This document shows, one piece after another, positions 1-8,109 of a DNA stretch of 36,227 bases. The notes beneath the pieces were generated by a model that saw only the letters and a list, made by a program, of their open reading frames with translations, did no database searches and was not told the DNA's origin. The stretch is from DAOTTW01 sp034437615 (GTDB taxonomy: Bacteria > Chloroflexota > Anaerolineae > Aggregatilineales > Phototrophicaceae). Where the stretch lies: NCBI GenBank assembly GCA_034437615.1, contig DAOTTW010000322.1:1-36227 (forward strand), given 5' to 3'. Positions within the stretch are counted from its first letter, which is position 1, and every line of letters starts with the position of its first letter. Position numbers and translations under genes: made by a program.

Positions 1-32
1 TAGGTATTTGGTTTTTCGTTGTTCCTGTGTAG

Positions 33-128
33 CGGACGCACCAGTGGCGCGTCCCTACAGACCTGTTGTGAACGATTGCGATCCTGTAGGGACAGGGCAC
101 TGACCTGTCCGGGGCGGCGCAAGCCGCC
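33..128. repeat. Composite palindromic repeat element, copy 1
   Basis: Three hairpins lie in series. The first has arms GGACGCACC and GGCGCGTCC (34-54, one mismatch) and is followed by CTACA. The second has perfect arms GGACAGG and CCTGTCC (90-110) and is preceded by GTAG. The third is GGCGGC/GCCGCC (113-128). The same order of modules, with a GTGAAC motif between the first two hairpins, recurs at 5673-5754. Seen directly; called a dispersed non-coding element by inference. Confidence 0.8.
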
Positions 129-173
129 ACAAAACACAGTCAATCATGAAAAACCTACCCTTGAGAACTCATT

Positions 174-278
174 CCCCCTCTCCCTTCATGCCCAGACATG
201 CCCAGACAACAATGGAGAGGGGGAGGTACGCTGTTAAAAGCCCCTCTCCTAGTGCCAAAGGCACGTTCGGGAGAGGGG
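174..278. repeat. Two CCCCTCTCC-type inverted repeats
   Basis: Arms CCCCCTCTCC (174-183) and GGAGAGGGGG (214-223) form one 10-bp inverted repeat. Arms CCCCTCTCC (241-249) and GGAGAGGGG (270-278) form a second, with a nested GTGCC-AAA-GGCAC hairpin (252-264). It is followed by GGGCTGAGTAGTTACG (290-305), a module that returns near 21776 and, folded into a perfect palindrome, at 5612. No coding capacity with a ribosome-binding site was seen here. The whole stretch 1-471 is repeat material without a supported gene. Confidence 0.6.
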
Positions 279-340
279 TTTGGGGTGAGGGCTGAGTAGT
301 TACGCCACTATGCCAGGTCGTGTTCTTACTCGTACACGTC

Positions 341-463
341 GGCGCAAATACTGTGACGGTTTGCGGACGCGCTTCTGCGCGTCCCTACGAACAATAAATA
401 CCCTGTAGGGACGCCATTCTCGGCGTCCGAGAGGTGCAGCCGCACCGCAGGTTTATTTGCGCC
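341..463. repeat. MITE-like element with 10-bp terminal inverted repeats
   Basis: GGCGCAAATA at 341-350 is the exact reverse complement of TATTTGCGCC at 454-463. Between them sit two hairpins of opposite polarity: GGACGCGC/GCGCGTCC (365-384), followed by CTACG, and GGACGCC/GGCGTCC (409-428), preceded by GTAG. A small GGTGC/GCACC hairpin is at 433-446. It ends 8 bases before the stop of the acidic protein gene. No transposase gene is present, so mobility is inferred only from structure. Confidence 0.5.
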
Positions 464-471
464 GCGCTTCG

Positions 472-816
472 CTAGTAATCCTCGTCGTCGAAGTCGTCGT
501 CCTCGTCGTCGAAGTCGTCGTCCTCATCCCCGTATAGGTCATAGTCCTCGTCGTAATCGTCATCGTCAAGTTCGTCATAGCCGTCGTCGTCGAAGCCCTC
601 GTCCTCGTCCTCATCATCTTCTTCTAAATCGAGCAACGGCACTACGTCGTCGTTCGGGTCAAAATCGTCATCATCGCTGTCGAGTTCGTCGTCTAGCTCA
701 TCGACATCTTCTTCTTTGTCAATATCATCAATGTCGAGTTCGTCGTCTAGCTCATCCCCATTGAAGTTGTCTGTGCCTAGCTCAGGCAGGAGATGCCAGC
801 GTTCGCTATCCAACAT
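472..816 (-). CDS. Small hyper-acidic Asp/Glu-rich protein
   Basis: A 114-residue protein that I do not recognise as a family. After a near-normal first 18 residues, almost every position is Asp or Glu, broken by spaced Phe, Tyr and Leu; the last 40 residues are near-continuous acid with repeating DDDFDDED units. Low-complexity frames like this can be artefacts. Here the start is supported by a full AGGAGG ribosome-binding site 8 bases upstream of the ATG, and a possible TACAAT -10 box lies just before it. No signal peptide or cysteine is present. It probably is soluble and disordered. Binding to basic proteins or cations is a possibility without direct evidence. The gene ends against a palindromic repeat and lies head-to-tail downstream of pdxT on the same strand. 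Confidence 0.62.
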   Translation of the reverse strand: MLDSERWHLLPELGTDNFNGDELDDELDIDDIDKEEDVDELDDELDSDDDDFDPNDDVVPLLDLEEDDEDEDEGFDDDGYDELDDDDYDEDYDLYGDEDDDFDDEDDDFDDEDY

Positions 817-977
817 GAGCGATGCCTCCTTGTATTGTATGTGTAAATTTCTTTTCGGTCAGATTGTATGTCGTGTCGCCCTGGGTGTGCTACGTTAATT
901 GGGTTTGGATTCACATACCCATATTGTGCCGCAGTATGGGGGCGAATACAAAATAGATTTGGCAAACCAAGCGGCTT

Positions 978-1559
978 TTAAGGCGCTTCCTGTTGTGCCA
1001 TTTTTAAGAAGTAAGCGTGAAAGCGGTCATCATTCGTGAGTTCAGGATGAAAGGCCGTCCCCAGCAAATGACCCTGCTGCACGGCAACAATACGCTGATC
1101 GTCAAGCTGTGCCAGTACATCCACCTGTGGCTCTGCTTTTTCGACCACTGGCGCACGGATAAACACCGCATGAAAGGGCACATCCCCAAACGGCTTGACC
1201 CGTAAATCCGTCTCAAAGCTGTCGATTTGCCGCCCGAAGGCGTTGCGGTTAACGGTGATGTCCATTGCGCCCAGGATGGGCTGTACGTTGTGGCCCAGGT
1301 CCTTTGCCAGGAAGATCAGGCCAGCGCAGGTGCCCCAGGTTGAGCGTTTCTGTGCGAAGTCCCTCAGCGGTTCGATCAGGCCGTATTGCAGCGCTAGTTT
1401 GCCGATGGTCGTGCTTTCACCACCGGGGATAATCAGGCCATCCAGCGTTTCCAGGTCAGCAGGCAGGCGCACTTGTTGCGTTTCTGCCCCCAGCTTTTGC
1501 AGCGTCTTTTCGTGTTCGATGAAAGCGCCTTGCAGCGCCAATACCCCAATGCGTGTCAT
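978..1559 (-). CDS. pdxT: Pyridoxal 5'-phosphate synthase glutaminase subunit PdxT
   Basis: A 193-residue class-I glutamine amidotransferase subunit that releases ammonia from glutamine for PdxS, which builds vitamin B6 (PLP) from ribose 5-phosphate and glyceraldehyde 3-phosphate. The N-terminus IGVLALQGAF and the PGGEST motif (45-50) are typical of PdxT. The nucleophile is Cys78 in WGTCAG, and the His171/Glu173 pair in AFHPEL completes the triad. The length is normal. The start ATG has an AAGGAC sequence about 11 bases upstream. No pdxS lies in the window, although the two are neighbours in many bacteria; it may be encoded elsewhere. Confidence 0.95.
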   Translation of the reverse strand: MTRIGVLALQGAFIEHEKTLQKLGAETQQVRLPADLETLDGLIIPGGESTTIGKLALQYGLIEPLRDFAQKRSTWGTCAGLIFLAKDLGHNVQPILGAMDITVNRNAFGRQIDSFETDLRVKPFGDVPFHAVFIRAPVVEKAEPQVDVLAQLDDQRIVAVQQGHLLGTAFHPELTNDDRFHAYFLKMAQQEAP

Positions 1560-1615
1560 TGTGATAGCGTCCTTATCGTATGACTTGCTTCATGTTTGTG
1601 CCGTCTCGTCGTCGC

Positions 1616-1645
1616 AATGTATCGCTTATGTATAGGCCCTTGCAA
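1616..1645 (-). promoter_or_regulatory. Candidate promoter of pdxT
   Basis: Reading the minus strand, TTGCAA (1645-1640) and TACATT (1621-1616) are separated by 18 bases and lie about 57 bases before the pdxT start codon. The fit to a sigma-70 type promoter is moderate and by eye only. Confidence 0.35.
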
Positions 1646-1729
1646 GCGCTACATCAGTCCAATTCATACCTGTAGAAAATAAAAGGGTTAGCTAGCATTA
1701 TGCACAGCGACAATCAATGTAGCGTTGCG

Positions 1730-1757
1730 TTGCAACTCAGCAAGGATCGGCTATACT
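1730..1757 (+). promoter_or_regulatory. Candidate promoter of the receiver-domain gene
   Basis: TTGCAA (1730-1735) and TATACT (1752-1757) are spaced by 16 bases, a good sigma-70 type match. This would leave a leader of roughly 50 bases before the GTG start at 1817. The same CTATACT box is seen ahead of the TPR gene at 19083. Confidence 0.5.
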
Positions 1758-1816
1758 TGGAATAGAGCTTGGTTTGAGTTTGATCTTGATATATATACGC
1801 TGAGCAAGGAAAGACC

Positions 1817-2215
1817 GTGATACCTGATCGCCAATACGGGCCAATTCTGGTCGTTGATGATGAAGCCGAAATCCGTAAATTAGTCGAGAATCTGCTAGGT
1901 CGTGTGGGCCTAGAGACGCTACTCGCTGCGAACGTCGCAGAAGCAAGGCAATTCTTAGCAGAGCATAAGCCAGAGCTGATTGTGCTGGATTTGATGATGC
2001 CAGAGGTCAGCGGCATTGACTTCTTGAAAGAACTGCGCAGCGACAATCAGTACGATGATCTGCCAGTTGTGATCCTGTCTGCGCTGGTTGACCCGCTGCA
2101 AATCCGTGAAGGGCTGGACGCGGGTGCAGATCGTTACCTGACGAAGCCGTACCTGTCGAAAAACCTGATTCAGACGGTGCAGGACATCCTCAAGCGCGGG
2201 CGTAATAAGGGTTAA
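1817..2215 (+). CDS. Stand-alone response-regulator receiver domain protein
   Basis: A 132-residue CheY-like receiver without an output domain. The acidic pair Asp14-Asp15 in VVDDE, the phospho-acceptor Asp58 in VLDLMMP, Ser88, and Lys110 in LTKPY are all in place, so it should be phosphorylated by a histidine kinase. No kinase gene is in the window, so the partner is unknown. The start is GTG, preceded by AAGGA with about 6 bases of spacing. A promoter-like TTGCAA/TATACT pair lies upstream. The stop codon overlaps the stop of the convergent glycosyltransferase gene in a shared TTAA. It could act as a phosphate relay protein or through protein-protein contact; the sequence does not tell which. 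Confidence 0.93.
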   Translation: MIPDRQYGPILVVDDEAEIRKLVENLLGRVGLETLLAANVAEARQFLAEHKPELIVLDLMMPEVSGIDFLKELRSDNQYDDLPVVILSALVDPLQIREGLDAGADRYLTKPYLSKNLIQTVQDILKRGRNKG

Positions 2216-3681
2216 GGCGGCGTCAACGCATATACCTGATACCCTTCCACGCGGATTTGTGGGTCTTGTCGGATCGTAAACCCGACACTGCGCAACGCAG
2301 CTAGCCATTCATCAACCCTGATATAGCTTGGCGCGACCAGATAGCGCGTCCCGTTTTCTTTGAGTTTGGCGGCCCCTGTCGCCAGTTCATCCGGCGTTGG
2401 GTAGTAGACGCGGCGTTTGTCGCTCCATTGCCCCATGTAATAGCCCAGTTGCCAGCCAAGCCAGCGATCATAAATCACGGTGGCGACAGGTTTGGCGTTC
2501 AATTCTGTCGCTAATTGATTAATGCCGTCATATTGGCCCCGGTCCCCACCGATAAATAGTTTACCCGTCGCTGTTTGCCAGGATGTTATAGCCATTGCCA
2601 CGATAATAACAATGCCGAGCACAGGTTGTGAACGCGAAAAGGCCATTAAACCCAACGCAGCGACCAAAACCGTAGGCAAAAGCGCCAAAAGCACATATCG
2701 ATCATAGATGTTGATCCGCAACACAATATGCAGCAGCGCATAGCCCAAAAGCCACAACAAGCACAATAAGAGTGTGCGTTTTGGCCGTACATTAACGGCA
2801 AAAAGGGCCGCAACACCCAATAACAGCACAACAGGCGTTGTCAGTCCATCCCCGAATAGCCAGCGCACATGGCCCCACCATGCCCCTACACGCTCCGGCC
2901 ATTCAGCAAGCGGCACCAGCAGGTTATCCGGCGTGTTGTTGCTGGCACCCAGCAGAAAGACGCTGTTTTCAGGCCGTGCCGCATCCCATAACAGCAGTAG
3001 CGCCGCACCAGGCACGCACATCATACTAAAGCCCAGTGTGCAGCGCCGGGGCAGGCTCAGCAGAATCAGGGGTAGCAGAAAAACGGCTTGCGGCTTAGCG
3101 GCAAAGCTCAGCGCCCAGGCGACACCAGCCCATACGCCGCGACCCCGCAAGGCCAGCCACCAGGCCAGCGCACCACACAGCAGCATCGGCACGTCCGTAA
3201 AAGCTGTCGGGGCGAAAGCGATGAGATACGGTGAGAGCGCCAGCAGCAACCCCACGAACAGCGGATAATCGTCAGCAATGCGCAGGTGTTTGGCAACAGT
3301 CATCATCAGCGCGACCAACAGCACACCCTGCAAAACGCCTGTCACTCTTGCCGCGAACTCGCCTTGATACACATCGAGATAAAGCACACCGTTTGCATCG
3401 GCATCCACTGCGAATAGCATCAGGCCCACAGCGTTGAGATAAATAGAGAGGGGCGGTTTATCCAGCGAACCGGGCAGCAGCCAATCACCGTTGACAGCTG
3501 CGCCGCGTGCGAAGGTCATGAAGAAGGCTTCATCGGGGTGAAAACGTTCGTAATGCGCCAGGGATTGTGTGAGCAGCAACGCCGCCAGCAGCAAAACCAG
3601 CGTGCGTTGCAGCAGCTTACGCCTATTTGAAGCGCTCACGCAGGTAATCCAGCGCCACACGGTCAATGACGCCTGGTTCAC
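2212..3681 (-). CDS. GT39/ArnT-like membrane glycosyltransferase
   Basis: A 489-residue multi-pass membrane protein of the GT-C fold, related to the PMT/ArnT glycosyltransferases that use polyprenyl-phosphate sugars. Support: an early membrane helix (about 24-42) followed by the exterior-loop motif HPDEAF with Asp50-Glu51, the usual catalytic/metal acidic pair, then LDKPPL (73-78), then about ten hydrophobic segments and a hydrophilic C-terminal domain of about 110 residues. The acceptor cannot be read from sequence. The longest start (GTG at 3681, with GGAG 8 bases upstream) overlaps the DUF1028 gene by 59 bases on the same strand. A second GTG at 3639 would cut the overlap to 17 bases but has a weaker ribosome-binding site. 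Either way it is likely translated in tandem with that gene. Confidence 0.82.
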   Translation of the reverse strand: MNQASLTVWRWITCVSASNRRKLLQRTLVLLLAALLLTQSLAHYERFHPDEAFFMTFARGAAVNGDWLLPGSLDKPPLSIYLNAVGLMLFAVDADANGVLYLDVYQGEFAARVTGVLQGVLLVALMMTVAKHLRIADDYPLFVGLLLALSPYLIAFAPTAFTDVPMLLCGALAWWLALRGRGVWAGVAWALSFAAKPQAVFLLPLILLSLPRRCTLGFSMMCVPGAALLLLWDAARPENSVFLLGASNNTPDNLLVPLAEWPERVGAWWGHVRWLFGDGLTTPVVLLLGVAALFAVNVRPKRTLLLCLLWLLGYALLHIVLRINIYDRYVLLALLPTVLVAALGLMAFSRSQPVLGIVIIVAMAITSWQTATGKLFIGGDRGQYDGINQLATELNAKPVATVIYDRWLGWQLGYYMGQWSDKRRVYYPTPDELATGAAKLKENGTRYLVAPSYIRVDEWLAALRSVGFTIRQDPQIRVEGYQVYALTPP

Positions 3682-4498
3682 TTTCCAGGCTCCAGCGTTC
3701 TTCTAGGTTCTCGTTGCCGATCAGGTTCCAGAAGGCTTGCTGAGACACAATATCCCAATCGCCGTTGACCTCGCCACCGAGATAGCCCTGTTCCAGCATG
3801 ATTTGCTGCAATTCGCGTGCGATGTCCTTGTTGATCTGTATCCGGTCTTCATCACGCGGCTTGCCGAAAAACAGATGGTGCGACGCCACCAGGCGCTTCA
3901 GCTTTTTCACCGGGGTTTCGTCGTCATCGACGCGCAAATCCAGATAGCGATCTGTATCGCCACCATAGCCGCCATTTGGCCGCACGACCAGCACGGCAGC
4001 GGCTTGCTTGCCGCGCTTATCGCCGCCTGCGGTGTCGCCAGCTTGTAGCGCTGTCAACAGACGGTCCGCCAGTTCGCCGCGTGCTTTTTCGTAAGCAGTC
4101 GCCATCGCGTTGATCGTCTCTTGGCCTGTCAGGATGTTCCCCTGGCAGGTATAGCCTTTCCCAGTGCGATGCCCGGCCCATTCCATGCATTCTCTGCCGG
4201 TGTGCGCTGCGGCGTTGCCGTTGGCGTCCACGATGCCTACCTGACGCTGCTCACGCTTGGGATCATCAGCTAGCAATGTGTTTAGCACGGTTTGAGCGTC
4301 TTTACCTTCTGCCAGCAGCGCCAGGCCCTGCGGCCCGTAGCCGACCTTTGCCAGTGCTTGCGTGGCGATGGCCCCGGCATCCGCACGCGCCCAACTGACC
4401 AGCGCACCTGCTGCCAGGAATTTGCTGGCAACGGCAACACCCCAGGCACGCTCTTGTGCATCATAGGCGACGATGGAATATGTGTTGATCTGTAACAT
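3623..4498 (-). CDS. DUF1028 family protein (Ntn-hydrolase-like)
   Basis: A 291-residue protein matching the DUF1028 family. The N-terminus has TYSIVAYD followed by WGVAVASKFLA and GAIATQALA, the conserved start of these predicted Ntn-type hydrolases. GRECMEWAG and the GNIL motif follow, then RPNGGYGG and DRYLDLRVDD. The last ~80 residues form the extra C-terminal peptidoglycan-binding-like domain often attached to DUF1028. No signal peptide is visible, so it is likely cytoplasmic. The substrate of the family is not established as far as I know. It precedes, and overlaps, the glycosyltransferase gene on the same strand. Confidence 0.88.
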   Translation of the reverse strand: MLQINTYSIVAYDAQERAWGVAVASKFLAAGALVSWARADAGAIATQALAKVGYGPQGLALLAEGKDAQTVLNTLLADDPKREQRQVGIVDANGNAAAHTGRECMEWAGHRTGKGYTCQGNILTGQETINAMATAYEKARGELADRLLTALQAGDTAGGDKRGKQAAAVLVVRPNGGYGGDTDRYLDLRVDDDETPVKKLKRLVASHHLFFGKPRDEDRIQINKDIARELQQIMLEQGYLGGEVNGDWDIVSQQAFWNLIGNENLEERWSLESEPGVIDRVALDYLRERFK

Positions 4499-4586
4499 AG
4501 TGCCCCCACTTGGCCTCTGTTATCTCTGGTCTATTGACCCCGGCCTGATTATGACAGTGCCAAGTTATAGCGCACGTCAAGTTGTA

Positions 4587-4616
4587 TTGTCCACCCGTAG
4601 CTGCAAGCGTTACAAT
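4587..4616 (+). promoter_or_regulatory. Candidate promoter of the HAD phosphatase gene
   Basis: TTGTCC (4587-4592) and TACAAT (4611-4616) are spaced by 18 bases, and the -10 box lies 38 bases before the start codon at 4655. The -10 fit is good and the -35 fit is weak. Confidence 0.4.
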
Positions 4617-4654
4617 GGGGCTTGTTGCCTACAACGACGACGAGATAAAACACA

Positions 4655-5473
4655 ATGCGAATTTCTGGGATTGTCATGGATATGGATGGCGTGCTGTGGC
4701 GCGGGGATGCAGCGCTGCCGGGTATGCTGGATTTCATCACGTTTTTGCGGCAGCATCAACTGCCGTTTGCGCTGGCCACCAATAACAGCAGCAAAACCCC
4801 CGATGACTACATCAGCAAGCTAGCGCGTATGGGCGTTCAGGACGTACAGGCCGGGCAGATTGTAAATTCTGGCATCGCAACCGCCAGCTATCTACAGGCG
4901 CACTACCCAGCAGGGACGCGGGTGCACGTGCTGGGCATGTCGGGCTTACGGCAGGTGATTGCGGATGCGGGTTTTGCGCTGACGGACCCGGATAAACCAG
5001 ATCATGACGCAGATGCGCGGGTCGTGGTCAGCGGCATTGATTTTGACCTAACGTATGAAAAGGCCCAACGTGCGGCCTTGCTCATTCGCGCCGGGGCAGA
5101 TTTTATCGGCACCAATGGCGATTTGACATTCCCCACACCAGCGGGTTTGGTGCCCGGTGCAGGCGCATTGCTGGCCTTCATCGAAGCGGCTACCGATGTC
5201 AAACCGCTTGTGATCGGCAAGCCGGGACGCGCTATGTTTGAGGCCGCGTTGCAGGCCATTGGCACGCCCGCTGAGGCTACGCTGATGATTGGTGATCGCC
5301 TAAATACGGACATCGAAGGCGCACAAAACGTCGGGATGCAAACGGCCCTGACATTGACGGGCGTCACAACCCGCGAGCAATTGCAGCAGAGCAGTATACA
5401 GCCCGATGCCGTCTTTGTGGGCCTGTCGGATTTACAGCATGCGTTGCAGGCTAATGATTTTCATCTGCGTTAA
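4655..5473 (+). CDS. HAD-superfamily subfamily IIA (NagD-like) phosphatase
   Basis: A 272-residue phosphatase of the haloacid dehalogenase superfamily, NagD/p-nitrophenyl phosphatase branch. Motif I is MDMDGVLW with nucleophile Asp9 and acid/base Asp11. Motif II is Thr42 in ATNNSS. Motif III is Lys189 in IGKPGR. Motif IV is GDRLNTD (213-219), followed by GAQNVGMQTALTLTGVTT, a clear subfamily IIA signature. The large C2-type cap lies between motifs II and III. The physiological substrate of NagD-like enzymes is often unclear; sugar or nucleotide monophosphates are usual test substrates. The start ATG has only a weak GAG-type ribosome-binding site. It stands alone on the plus strand. Confidence 0.92.
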   Translation: MRISGIVMDMDGVLWRGDAALPGMLDFITFLRQHQLPFALATNNSSKTPDDYISKLARMGVQDVQAGQIVNSGIATASYLQAHYPAGTRVHVLGMSGLRQVIADAGFALTDPDKPDHDADARVVVSGIDFDLTYEKAQRAALLIRAGADFIGTNGDLTFPTPAGLVPGAGALLAFIEAATDVKPLVIGKPGRAMFEAALQAIGTPAEATLMIGDRLNTDIEGAQNVGMQTALTLTGVTTREQLQQSSIQPDAVFVGLSDLQHALQANDFHLR

Positions 5474-5536
5474 CGTGCACTCCTCAATGTGAACCGCGAA
5501 GGCACACAAGACGTGACTGTTCACCTTGTCCTGTTT

Positions 5537-5766
5537 TTGTAACTACTTCGACAATGTCAAGTTTGATTTGCGGAGCCGATATGTAGTAGAAAACAGGCAA
5601 TGACACGTATCGGCTGAGTCGTAACGACTCAGCCCTCACCCCAGAACCCTTTACAGGGGTAGGTATTTCGGCGGACGTGCCATTGCACGTCCCTACACAA
5701 CCGCTGTGAACCGTAAGGACATCCAATGGGGTGTCCGGGGCGGCGTCAGCCGCCATAAAATACGGA
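5537..5766. repeat. Composite repeat block between the HAD gene and pncB
   Basis: This stretch (gene-free from 5474 to 5796) is made of repeat modules. ACTACTTCGACAATGTCAAG (5539-5558) also occurs, degenerate, near 21706 and as a near-perfect palindrome at 28639. GGCTGAGTCG-TAA-CGACTCAGCC (5612-5634) is a perfect 10-bp-arm hairpin. Hairpins GGACGTGC/GCACGTCC (5673-5692), GGACATCC/GGGTGTCC (5717-5736) and GGCGGC/GCCGCC (5739-5754) repeat the order found at 33-128. The last module ends at about 5766, 30 bases ahead of pncB. Confidence 0.75.
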
Positions 5767-5796
5767 CAAACTATAAATAGAAAGAGACGCAATCTA

Positions 5797-7137
5797 ATGT
5801 CGGTCTTTGACCAAAAACGGCTCACACAAGATACCATCCGGCTTGACATCAACGGGCTACGGCGTGGCTACTACACCGATAAATACTTCACGAACGTCAT
5901 GCGCGTGCTATCGGGCCTAAACAGCGAAAATTACACCTACAGCGGCGGCAACCCGCGTAACGTCAGCGATGCACACACATTAGATGTGGGCAATGCGTTT
6001 GTCGAAGCGCAGATTTTCAACCGTCGCTCACCCATTGCTATGATTGCCGGGATTGATGTGTCGCTGAATATGCTGCGCTACTGCACAGGCTACTACGATG
6101 CAGGCGTTGATTTCATCGAGACCTGGCAGGATTTAGAGGTTGACGCCGTGCATGATGGCGATGTGACCTACTATGACGGCGACCCTGAAGACGTGCTCAC
6201 TGTAATCGAGGTGCGCGGACGCTATCGCGATTTCGCCATGCTGGAAACGCCGATCTTGGGCGTGCTCTCGCGTGCCAGCCGCATCGCCACCAACGTCTAT
6301 GAGGTCTTGCAGGTCAGCAACGGTAAATCCGTGTTGTATTTCCCGGCTCGCTTCGATCTGCCAGAGACCCAGGCGCTAGACGGTTATGCTTATTATCTGG
6401 CGATTCGCCGCTACAACATGGAATACAAGCAGGACCTGCAACCACTGGTCAGCACCGATGCACAAGGGGCCTGGTGGGGTGGTCGCGGCGTCGGCACGGT
6501 GCCCCACGCGCTGATCGCTGCTTTCGTCGCGGATACGGTGGAGACGATGCTGCAATTTGCACGCCATGTACCCATCGAAACGCCCCGCATCATGTTGGCG
6601 GATTTTGACAACGATGTACTGGCCGCTGCACGCGAAACGCTGGCCAACTTCTGGCCACATTACCGCGAAGCCTACGAAGCAGGCGACGACAACGACATGA
6701 AGCGCTGGTCGCTAAACGGTGTACGTGCCGATACCAGCGGCCAAATCCGCGATCAATCCCTGGATGAAGACGACCCGAAAGGCGTCAGTCCGCTGTTGAT
6801 CCGCAAATTGCGTGCTGCGCTGAATTCAGCCTGGGAAAGCTGGAACGTGCCTGCATCACTAGAGGATGTGGCGAAGAATTTTTGCAAGCAGGTGCAAATT
6901 ATCGTCTCCGGTGGCTTCAACCGTGAAAAGGTCGAGCTATTCGAGCGTTCACGCGCCCCGGTGGATTCCTACGCGGTGGGGTCGTCGTTCCTCAGCAACG
7001 ACAAAACCACCAACACCGATTTCACAATGGATGTGGTGCGCGTGCGCATCAACGGCCAATGGGTCGATATGGCGAAGGTCGGGCGGCGGCCATCTGATAA
7101 CCCGAATTTGCAGCGTGTTGACCTCAGCGAATTCTAA
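5797..7137 (+). CDS. pncB: Nicotinate phosphoribosyltransferase
   Basis: Converts nicotinate, PRPP and usually ATP to nicotinate mononucleotide, the committing step of the Preiss-Handler salvage route to NAD. I place the start at ATG 5797 (446 residues), because the open frame upstream of it runs through repeat DNA. AAGAGA lies about 10 bases before it. Family features include an N-terminal YYTDKYF, the GTVPHALI motif that ends the substrate-binding core, LADFDND, RADTSG, and the late segment IIVSGGFNREKVELFE followed by VDSYAVGSSFL, which lines the phosphate-binding site. The length is normal. A nicotinamidase-like gene that could supply its substrate lies at 9581-10504 on the opposite strand. 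Confidence 0.92.
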   Translation: MSVFDQKRLTQDTIRLDINGLRRGYYTDKYFTNVMRVLSGLNSENYTYSGGNPRNVSDAHTLDVGNAFVEAQIFNRRSPIAMIAGIDVSLNMLRYCTGYYDAGVDFIETWQDLEVDAVHDGDVTYYDGDPEDVLTVIEVRGRYRDFAMLETPILGVLSRASRIATNVYEVLQVSNGKSVLYFPARFDLPETQALDGYAYYLAIRRYNMEYKQDLQPLVSTDAQGAWWGGRGVGTVPHALIAAFVADTVETMLQFARHVPIETPRIMLADFDNDVLAAARETLANFWPHYREAYEAGDDNDMKRWSLNGVRADTSGQIRDQSLDEDDPKGVSPLLIRKLRAALNSAWESWNVPASLEDVAKNFCKQVQIIVSGGFNREKVELFERSRAPVDSYAVGSSFLSNDKTTNTDFTMDVVRVRINGQWVDMAKVGRRPSDNPNLQRVDLSEF

Positions 7138-7204
7138 AAATACGCCTATAATTACATAGGCAGTCACATACACTAGATAAATCTACAGCAAGGGAGCAAA
7201 ATAA

Positions 7205-8104
7205 ATGAGTGAAGAACTGACCGCAAAACTGAACGACCTGCGCGAAAAACTCAACGAGGTACAGCAAAACCTACGCCTGAGCGAGCAAGCACAAGAGTTC
7301 GATCAGGTGAACACCGACACTCAGCAGGCAGCACAGCAACTGAGCGATCTACGACAAAAGGGCTATCAATTTGGCGCGGGCTGGCAGCAAACACTGGAAC
7401 AGGACTTGCCGCAGCGCTGGCGTGCTATGGAGCCGAGCGTCCGTGATGCCATCCGCGACGAAAGCGCCCGCCTGGAAGCCGAATCCAAACGCGCCCACTG
7501 GCAGATGGCCACCGCCGAAAAATATGGCGCAGATGTCAAACCAGCAGAGGTCGAAGCGGCTGAAAAAGAGGTCGAAGAACTGGCTGATAAAGTCGATGAA
7601 GCGGCACGTGCCATCGAAAGGCGCTATGAACCGTTACAGCGAGAACTGAACGCGATTGAGCGCGGCTTGCGTGGGCTGGATTGGGTATTTGAACAGCGCG
7701 ATGAGGCCAGCTTCGCCTTCCTGAACGACGAAGCACTGGTCAACGCGGTGAAAGCTGAATGGGTCAAGACGGGTAAGGGCCGCAAAGACCCTGATGGCGT
7801 GCTGTTCCTGACCGATAAGCGCCTGATCTTCGAGCAAAAAGAGACCACAGGCAAAACGCTGGGCCTGTTCGGTGGTAAGAAAGAGCAAGAAGCCGAACTT
7901 ATCCTTGATGTAGCCAACATCACAGACGTAGCCCATGAAGATAAGGGCATGTTAGGCGGCAAGGATATGCTGCACCTCAAAGCATCCGCAGGGCCGGAAA
8001 CCGACATCACGCTTGAACTCAAGGGCGGCGCGGATAACGAATACTGGGCGCAGTTGTTACAGCAGGTTGCAGACGGTTCCATTGCATCGGATCGCGTGGA
8101 CTAA
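7205..8104 (+). CDS. Coiled-coil protein with C-terminal PH/GRAM-like domain
   Basis: A 299-residue protein without a signal peptide or membrane segment. Residues 1-150 are rich in Glu, Gln, Lys and Ala with heptad-like spacing (LNDLREKLNEVQQNL, ELADKVDEAARAIE), indicating long coiled coils. Residues about 175-290 look like a bacterial PH/GRAM-type fold: VKAEWVKTGKG, GVLFLTDKRLIFEQ, and a final LELKGGADNEYW helix. Such domains bind lipids or proteins. The start ATG has AAGGGAG 9 bases upstream. The next gene, a CpaF-like ATPase, begins 5 bases after its stop, so the two are surely co-transcribed and may work together. The precise function is not known. Confidence 0.75.
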   Translation: MSEELTAKLNDLREKLNEVQQNLRLSEQAQEFDQVNTDTQQAAQQLSDLRQKGYQFGAGWQQTLEQDLPQRWRAMEPSVRDAIRDESARLEAESKRAHWQMATAEKYGADVKPAEVEAAEKEVEELADKVDEAARAIERRYEPLQRELNAIERGLRGLDWVFEQRDEASFAFLNDEALVNAVKAEWVKTGKGRKDPDGVLFLTDKRLIFEQKETTGKTLGLFGGKKEQEAELILDVANITDVAHEDKGMLGGKDMLHLKASAGPETDITLELKGGADNEYWAQLLQQVADGSIASDRVD

Positions 8105-8109
8105 GGCGT

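Noticed and set aside
19..237. A 72-codon plus-strand frame at the left edge
   Set aside because: It runs straight through palindromic repeat DNA and has no ribosome-binding site.
33..428. Possible CRISPR array because of repeated palindromic units
   Set aside because: Units are unevenly spaced, alternate in polarity, vary in sequence and have no uniform spacers; no cas genes are in the window.
5484..5852. A 122-codon minus-strand frame upstream of pncB
   Set aside because: It is made of repeat modules and the antisense of the pncB start; no family features and no start signal.
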